11,457 nucleotides of DNA from Opitutales bacterium (lineage in GTDB: Bacteria > Verrucomicrobiota > Verrucomicrobiia > Opitutales > JAFGAQ01), in assembly GCA_028704125.1 (NCBI GenBank), contig JAQVLM010000048.1, positions 1-11,457 on the forward strand, written 5' to 3'. The notes under the pieces were generated by a model that saw only the letters and a program-made list of their open reading frames with translations, was not told the origin of the DNA and ran no database searches. The stretch's first letter is position 1. Each line of letters starts with the position of its first letter. Position numbers and translations under genes: made by a program. Shown here piece by piece: positions 7,384-11,457 of the stretch.

Positions 7384-8931
7384 TCACTCCGCCTTGGGAT
7401 CGGGGCGAGGGAAAAGGATCACCTTGTCGCCATGCTGCTGCCCGCTCATTTCAAATGACCAGACCGGCACACCGGCAAGTTTTGCATTCCTGAGCGGCTC
7501 CGGAACCCCGAGATGATGCTCGATACGATCCACCGTTGAAGGCATCACCGGCCGGAGCAAAGAAGCGCCGAGCCGTATCCCCTCGGCCATCACGGCGATA
7601 GAGGTTTCGAGCAGGGCACGATCCTTGGGATCCTCCGACTTCGCGAGCTTCCATGGCGCACGGATCTCGGCATAGCGATTCAACGATTTGAAAAACCCGA
7701 ACAAGGCTTCAAGTCCCACGCTGAATTCGAAACGGTCAAACGCCCCGACCACCTGCGCGGCGGCCTCATTCCACCCGTTGATCACCTGCTGCTCCGGTTC
7801 CTCATTCACCGACGGAGCGGGAATACGGGATGCGAAATAGCGCTCACCCATGTTGAGCACCCGACTCAGCAGGTTCCCAAGGTCATTACCCAAATCCGCG
7901 TTGTACCGGCTCATGAAACGATCATGGGAGAAATCCGCATCCTGCCCTACGGCCATTTCGCGGAGGAAAAAGTAGCGCAAGGGGTCCGCGCCGAAATCGC
8001 CCATGTAGTCGAGCGGTTTGATCACGTTTCCGGAGCTCTTCGAAATCTTCAGTCCCGAGCTCATCCAAAAGCCGTGCACCAGCATGTGCTTCGGAAGTGG
8101 GATATCGCACGCTTTCAGCATGATCAACCAGTAGATCGCGTGCGCCGGCACCATAATATCCTTGCCGATCACATGGTAGTCCACCGGCCACCTCCGCTCA
8201 AAATCGGGGCTTCCGTATCCAATAGCCGAAATGTAATTGATAAGGGCATCAAACCACACATAGGTCACACAGTCCGGGTCAAAAGGTAGCGGGATACCCC
8301 ATTCCAGCCGGGTGCGCGGGCGCGAAATACTCAGATCGCTCAGAGAATCCTTCAAAAACTCCAGCACCTGCTTTTGCCGGAACGCCGGCACGATAAAGTC
8401 CGGATTCTCCTTCAGGAAACCGATCAGCCATTCCTGATACTGAGCCAACTTGAAAAAGTAGTTGGTCTCGCTGACCTCCACCACCTCTCCAAAAACCTCG
8501 GGCCACTTGCCATCGACCTTATCCTTGTCCTGCAGAAATTGCTCGGCCCGTTGACTGTAGAAGCCGGTGTACTCGCCCTTGTAGATTTCCCCTTTGTCGA
8601 ACAAACGCTGCAACAACAACTGAACCACAGCCTTGTGCCTGGGCTCTGTTGTGCGGATGTAGTCGTCGTGGGAGATATCGAGGCGCTCACACAGCTCCTG
8701 ATAGATCCCGGCCATGCGGTCACACAGCGCCTGAGGGGTGATTCCCTCCCGGGCAGCAGACTGCTGCACCTTCTGGCCATGCTCGTCCAATCCGGTCAAA
8801 AAATGAACCGTATCACCCCGCATCCGCCGATACCGGGCAATGGCATCGGTCAACACCTTTTCGTAGGCGTGACCAATATGCGGCTGCCCGTTTGCATAAT
8901 CGATCGCAGTGGTGATGTAGAAATCCTTCAT
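7384..8931 (-). CDS. metG: Methionyl-tRNA synthetase, lacking the zinc-knuckle cysteines
   Basis: This 515-residue class I synthetase charges tRNA-Met. It has HIGH (18-21), the DEHGQKV stretch (49-55), TRLEWGIPLP (207-216), the tryptophan-containing VWFDALINYISA (225-236) and the KMSKS loop as KISKS (295-299). An anticodon-binding helical domain follows, up to about residue 480. There is no C-terminal EMAP/Trbp111-like tRNA-binding domain, so it is the short form. The connective-peptide knuckle region (124-160) reads GFYSQRAEQF, then WPEVFGEVVEV, then NYFF. Positions that hold Cys pairs in zinc-binding MetRS are Ser, Gln, Ala and others. The rest of the fold looks intact, so this is a natural metal-free type rather than a damaged gene. 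It leads a likely metG-menF-menD transcript. No Shine-Dalgarno is visible before its ATG, only a T-run. Confidence 0.95.
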   Translation of the reverse strand: MKDFYITTAIDYANGQPHIGHAYEKVLTDAIARYRRMRGDTVHFLTGLDEHGQKVQQSAAREGITPQALCDRMAGIYQELCERLDISHDDYIRTTEPRHKAVVQLLLQRLFDKGEIYKGEYTGFYSQRAEQFLQDKDKVDGKWPEVFGEVVEVSETNYFFKLAQYQEWLIGFLKENPDFIVPAFRQKQVLEFLKDSLSDLSISRPRTRLEWGIPLPFDPDCVTYVWFDALINYISAIGYGSPDFERRWPVDYHVIGKDIMVPAHAIYWLIMLKACDIPLPKHMLVHGFWMSSGLKISKSSGNVIKPLDYMGDFGADPLRYFFLREMAVGQDADFSHDRFMSRYNADLGNDLGNLLSRVLNMGERYFASRIPAPSVNEEPEQQVINGWNEAAAQVVGAFDRFEFSVGLEALFGFFKSLNRYAEIRAPWKLAKSEDPKDRALLETSIAVMAEGIRLGASLLRPVMPSTVDRIEHHLGVPEPLRNAKLAGVPVWSFEMSGQQHGDKVILFPRPDPKAE

Positions 8932-8972
8932 GAAAAAACGTCATAGCCACTCGGTGATGCCGATTCGAGCGT

Positions 8973-9012
8973 AAAAAACAAAAAGGCACGTTCCCCGTAA
9001 GAGAAACGCGCC
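8973..9012 (-). terminator. Intrinsic terminator of the aminotransferase gene
   Basis: Read on the - strand, GGCGCGTTTC is followed by an 8-nt loop and GGAACGTGCC, then by TTTTTGTTTTTT. The stem has 10 pairs, two of them G-U, directly followed by a T-rich tract, which is a textbook rho-independent terminator. It starts 47 bp after the aminotransferase stop and ends about 40 bp before metG. It therefore separates the two transcription units on the - strand and implies that metG has its own promoter in or near the short remaining leader. Confidence 0.85.
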
Positions 9013-9058
9013 CGTTGTTGGTCAATTCTTGCAAAGACCCCTTGCGGATTACTTCCAA

Positions 9059-10252
9059 CTAGCGAAGCGTCGCACAGAATGAACGGATACGCTCCAGTCC
9101 TTTCGCAATCACTTCGTCAGAGGTTGCATAACTCAGCCGGATGTATCCCGGAGCCCCGAAGCCTTCGCCCGGCACAACCGCCACATCCTTTTCCTTCAAG
9201 AGCCGGGTTGCGAACTCGCTGGCCGACAACCCGAAGGACGAGATATCCGGGAAGAGGTAAAACGCTCCAAGCGCCTTCGGGCACACAATGCCCGGTATGC
9301 TGCTCAGTCCTTCGTAGAGGAACTTGCGGCGACGGTCAAAGGCCTCCAGCATCATCGTCAGGGCAGCCTTCGACTTGTCCGGATGCTTGAGAGCTGCCAA
9401 TGCGCCCGCCTGGGCGAATGTGGTGGGGTTGGAAGTCATCTGGCTTTGCAGCTCCGACGCCGCCTTGGCCACACTAGCGGTTGCCACGAGGGTTCCCAAA
9501 CGCCATCCGGTCATCGAGTAAGTCTTGCTGAAACCCGAAACCACAATGGTGCGCTCAAACGCTGCCTCACTGATCGTGGACACCGAAAAATGCCGGGTGC
9601 CCTCATAGGTCAGGTATTCGTAGATCTCATCCGACATGATCCAGATGTTCTCATGGCGCTCAACCACCGCATACAGAGCACGAAGCTCGGCTTCGGTATA
9701 CACCGTTCCGGTCGGATTGGACGGACTGTTAAGGATCAACATACGCGTCCGCGGAGTAATAGCCGCTTCCAACTGAGCTGGAGTGATTTTGAAATCCTGT
9801 TCCTTACCGGCAAAAAGCTCAACCGGGCGTGCCCCCACCAGCTTCACCATTTCCGGATAGCTCACCCAAAACGGGGCAGGGATGATCACCTCATCATCCG
9901 GCCCACAGGTCGCCATGATCGCCAAATGACAGGAAAACTTCCCGCCCGGGCTCACCACCACATGATTGGCGGTCACCGAGGCCAAACCATACTCCTGACG
10001 GTATTTTGCTGCAACCGCCTCGCGCAGCTCGGGGGTCCCGGCCGCCGGCGTATATTTTGTCCGGCCAGCTTGGATCGCCTGAATACAGGCTTCCTTGATA
10101 AAATCCGGAGTGTCGAAATCCGGTTCACCGGATCCGAATCCGCATACATCGCGGCCTTCGGCCTTAAGAGCCTTGGCCAACGAATCGACCGCCAAGGTCG
10201 GAGACGGAGAGACATTCTGAGCCCATGGAGAGAGTTGTATCGTGCTAGCCAT
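9059..10252 (-). CDS. Class I PLP aminotransferase, aspartate / prephenate aminotransferase type
   Basis: This 397-residue fold-type I aminotransferase is of the bacterial 1-beta aspartate aminotransferase group (Thermus / Rhizobium type). Motifs: GSGEPDFDTPDFIKEA (40-55), TKYTPAAGTPELREAV (65-80), VVVSPGGKFSCHLA (98-111), NSPSNPTG (175-182), SDEIYEYL (207-214, with D208 pairing the PLP nitrogen) and SGFSKTYSMTGWRLG (239-253, with K243 forming the Schiff base). The C-terminal YIRLSYA holds the substrate-carboxylate Arg. It should exchange amino groups between aspartate and 2-oxoglutarate. Some members of this group also transaminate prephenate to arogenate, which would fit the neighbouring chorismate-related genes, but specificity cannot be read by eye. 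The ATG is preceded by an A-rich stretch with no Shine-Dalgarno. The gene has its own terminator and is divergent from the oxidoreductase. Confidence 0.93.
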   Translation of the reverse strand: MASTIQLSPWAQNVSPSPTLAVDSLAKALKAEGRDVCGFGSGEPDFDTPDFIKEACIQAIQAGRTKYTPAAGTPELREAVAAKYRQEYGLASVTANHVVVSPGGKFSCHLAIMATCGPDDEVIIPAPFWVSYPEMVKLVGARPVELFAGKEQDFKITPAQLEAAITPRTRMLILNSPSNPTGTVYTEAELRALYAVVERHENIWIMSDEIYEYLTYEGTRHFSVSTISEAAFERTIVVSGFSKTYSMTGWRLGTLVATASVAKAASELQSQMTSNPTTFAQAGALAALKHPDKSKAALTMMLEAFDRRRKFLYEGLSSIPGIVCPKALGAFYLFPDISSFGLSASEFATRLLKEKDVAVVPGEGFGAPGYIRLSYATSDEVIAKGLERIRSFCATLR

Positions 10253-10295
10253 TTTAGTTGATGTTTGGATGCGTCAATTGCCGGGTGAGCGATGC

Positions 10296-10310
10296 TGGGT
10301 ACTCTACCCA
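10296..10310. repeat. Perfect hexamer palindrome, candidate operator
   Basis: TGGGTA (10296-10301) and TACCCA (10305-10310) are exact reverse complements around a 3-bp centre, CTC. The repeat lies 43 bp upstream of the aminotransferase start. It overlaps the -10 element of a possible aminotransferase promoter and also the stop codon of a possible 31-codon ORF. A related but shorter palindrome, TGGGA-T-TCCCA, lies at 10399-10409. The form would suit a dimeric repressor site; no T-run follows, so it is not an intrinsic terminator. Confidence 0.35.
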
Positions 10311-10330
10311 TGGACCGCAATCCTTTTCAA
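10301..10330 (-). promoter_or_regulatory. Possible sigma70-type promoter for the aminotransferase
   Basis: On the - strand, TTGAAA (10330-10325) is followed after 18 bp by TAGAGT (10306-10301). The first matches the -35 consensus at 5 of 6 bases and the second matches -10 at 4 of 6. Transcription would start about 40 bp before the aminotransferase ATG. The TGGGTA/TACCCA palindrome covers the -10 element. Matches this loose occur by chance, so the call is tentative. Confidence 0.3.
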
Positions 10331-10399
10331 ACGGAAATCCGTCGATTTCTCCCGGTAGGCGTTCCAGTAGCGGTAGATCAACTTAAGTTCGCGATCCAT
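10304..10399 (-). CDS. Possible 31-residue small ORF upstream of the aminotransferase
   Basis: An ATG-to-TAG reading frame on the - strand starts MDRELKLIYRYW and ends RLKRIAVHG, followed by TAG at 10306-10304. It lies 51 bp upstream of the aminotransferase on the same strand. GGGA is found 6 bases before the ATG, a weak ribosome-binding site, and an in-frame TGA seven codons upstream bounds the frame. The peptide is rich in aromatic and charged residues, and its spacing of hydrophobic positions could form an amphipathic helix. I do not recognise it. It could be a real small protein, a leader peptide or chance. An equally open 41-codon frame on the + strand (10310-10435) shows that chance is plausible. 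Confidence 0.22.
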   Translation of the reverse strand: MDRELKLIYRYWNAYREKSTDFRLKRIAVHG

Positions 10400-10499
10400 G
10401 GGATTCCCACAACTCGATCAGCCCCTACAGGGTGATTGACGCACCTCATTGATCCGGCCAACCTGTGAAGCGGCAATCGGAATCATTTCATTCATTCGC

Positions 10500-11457
10500 A
10501 TGCATTCAGAACAATCCAATCGCGCCTACGGCATTTGTGATCCCGCCCAACCGGAGCACGTCAATCTCCTGATCGCGGGAGGCGGACTGGCAGGAACCCT
10601 CCTTGCATGGAATGCACGCAAACGGGGGGTCTCGTTTAAGATCGTGGATCCGGTGCCGTCTTCCAATGCATCGCTCGCTGCTGCCGGCGTGCTAAACCCG
10701 GTGACCGGGAAGCGGCTCGTCAAATCCTGGAATGTCGATGCCTTGCTTCCTGCAGCAAGAGCGACCTACCGTGAAATTGAACAAATCTGCGGAGGGCACT
10801 ACTACCACGACAGGGAAATCCTGCGCATCATCCAGACCCCCGACGAACGCCACCAGTGGGAAAAACGGACCTCCCAGCCCGCGTATGCATCCTTTCTGGG
10901 AGAATTGCTTCCTCCCGGCGCCGCTGGCCACGGATGGGATGATCCATTGGGTAGTTTCCGCATCAGAGGGGTGGGAAACCTCGAGATCCCGCCCTTCCTT
11001 GCCACCGTCCGAAAACTGATTGAATCCACGGAATCATGGATCCGCGATCAGGTAAGGCATGAGGATGTCCGTATTCTCCCTGATGCAATACAATGGCGCA
11101 ACCTTACTGCCGACTACATGATTTTTTGCGAAGGACATGCCGGACAGCAAAATCCATGGTTCGGACACCTTCCCTTCAATCCGGCCAAAGGAGAAGTAAT
11201 CGAAGTCGAAGGAATCAGCATTCCTCCGAATCCCATTGTCCATAAACAGAAATGGGTATTGGGAGTCGCGCCAGACCTCGTGATCACCGGTTCCACATGG
11301 GGATGGAATCCCGACAACGATCAACCTACCCCGCAGGGAAAAACCGCCGTTTTCCGGGGGCTGTGCGAGATGATGCCTCAAGCCGAAAACAAGACCATCG
11401 TGGCCAACCGCGCTGCGATTCGCCCATGCACAAAGGATCGGCACCCCTTTCTGGGAA
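10500..11457 (+). CDS. FAD-dependent oxidoreductase of the DAO (D-amino acid/glycine oxidase) superfamily, 3' end outside the window
   Basis: The frame opens at ATG 10500-10502 and stays open for 319 codons to the right edge, with no in-frame start close upstream. The dinucleotide-binding motif LLIAGGGLAGTLLAW (23-37) contains GxGxxG, and an acidic residue (D50 in FKIVD) ends the second strand for the ribose of FAD. AAGVLNPVTGKRLVKSW (61-77) resembles the second conserved block of a DAO-like group that I associate with Bacteroidota and Verrucomicrobiota, distantly related to the oxidase half of MnmC. Later, FCEGHAG and NPAKGEVIEVEG fit the FAD-domain return strand and the substrate-domain entry. 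The substrate is unknown. The N terminus has about 20 extra residues before the first strand. No Shine-Dalgarno is seen. Its promoter must lie in the divergent region shared with the aminotransferase. Confidence 0.85.
   Translation, partial: MHSEQSNRAYGICDPAQPEHVNLLIAGGGLAGTLLAWNARKRGVSFKIVDPVPSSNASLAAAGVLNPVTGKRLVKSWNVDALLPAARATYREIEQICGGHYYHDREILRIIQTPDERHQWEKRTSQPAYASFLGELLPPGAAGHGWDDPLGSFRIRGVGNLEIPPFLATVRKLIESTESWIRDQVRHEDVRILPDAIQWRNLTADYMIFCEGHAGQQNPWFGHLPFNPAKGEVIEVEGISIPPNPIVHKQKWVLGVAPDLVITGSTWGWNPDNDQPTPQGKTAVFRGLCEMMPQAENKTIVANRAAIRPCTKDRHPFLG

Noticed and set aside
8374..8946. 190-codon open frame on the + strand opposite metG
   Set aside because: It looks fairly protein-like (Leu/Val-rich), but it is exactly antisense to the conserved catalytic domain of MetRS and resembles no family I know.
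8932..8972. Promoter for metG in the short leader after the terminator (TATGAC as -10)
   Set aside because: The corresponding -35 matches only 3 of 6 bases and the start would be very close to the ATG; a promoter is expected here, but I cannot place it.
9383..10261. 292-codon open frame on the + strand opposite the aminotransferase
   Set aside because: The aminotransferase motifs on the other strand are complete. This frame is His/Arg-rich with no recognisable domain, as expected of a shadow.
10310..10435. 41-codon + strand frame in the divergent region (MDRNPFQTEIRRF...)
   Set aside because: It has no ribosome-binding site, it overlaps the - strand small ORF and candidate promoter, and nothing in it is recognisable.
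1..11457. Mobile elements, CRISPR arrays, tRNA genes, toxin-antitoxin or defence genes
   Set aside because: I looked on both strands for terminal repeats, regular direct repeats, cloverleaf-like T-loop motifs and small paired genes and saw none; the region is filled by conserved core genes.

Overview
This window looks like an ordinary housekeeping stretch of a Gram-negative chromosome. GC is moderate, in the mid-50s percent by eye. Genes are tightly packed, and I see no mobile element, tRNA, rRNA, CRISPR array or gene-free stretch over 300 bases. Three features suggest a Verrucomicrobiota member, perhaps an Opitutae relative. One is a methionyl-tRNA synthetase whose metal-knuckle cysteines are gone. 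Another is a heptosyltransferase-like GT9 enzyme together with a classical menaquinone pathway. The third is that recognisable Shine-Dalgarno sequences are nearly absent. This placement is inference from remembered family resemblance, not a search result.

Layout, left to right. (1) The 3' part of an MECR-type 2-enoyl thioester reductase (+) faces a UPF0316/DUF2179 membrane protein (-). A perfect 10-bp inverted repeat sits between them and probably serves as a shared terminator. (2) Four + strand genes follow: a WaaC-like GT9 glycosyltransferase, D-aminoacyl-tRNA deacylase (dtd), type II 3-dehydroquinate dehydratase (aroQ) and a cytidine deaminase (cdd). (3) A - strand block converges on cdd with only 7 bp between stop codons. 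It reads, in its own direction, metG, menF (isochorismate synthase) and menD (SEPHCHC synthase). menF and menD overlap by ATGA. (4) Upstream of metG on the same strand is a class I aspartate/prephenate-type aminotransferase, closed by a strong intrinsic terminator. (5) A 247-bp divergent region separates the aminotransferase from a FAD-dependent DAO-family oxidoreductase (+) that runs off the right edge.

Functional links: menF and menD catalyse the first two committed steps from chorismate to menaquinone. aroQ makes a precursor of chorismate, and the aminotransferase may draw on the same pathway (aspartate or prephenate transamination). The remaining genes cover translation quality control and charging (dtd, metG), pyrimidine salvage (cdd), envelope glycan assembly (GT9) and fatty-acid reduction (MECR-like).

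I did not find a convincing new biological system. The points most worth a second look are small. They are a 31-codon ORF with a palindrome over its stop codon upstream of the aminotransferase, a possible hairpin over the aroQ start codon, the knuckle-less MetRS, and the minimal convergent junction between cdd and menD.
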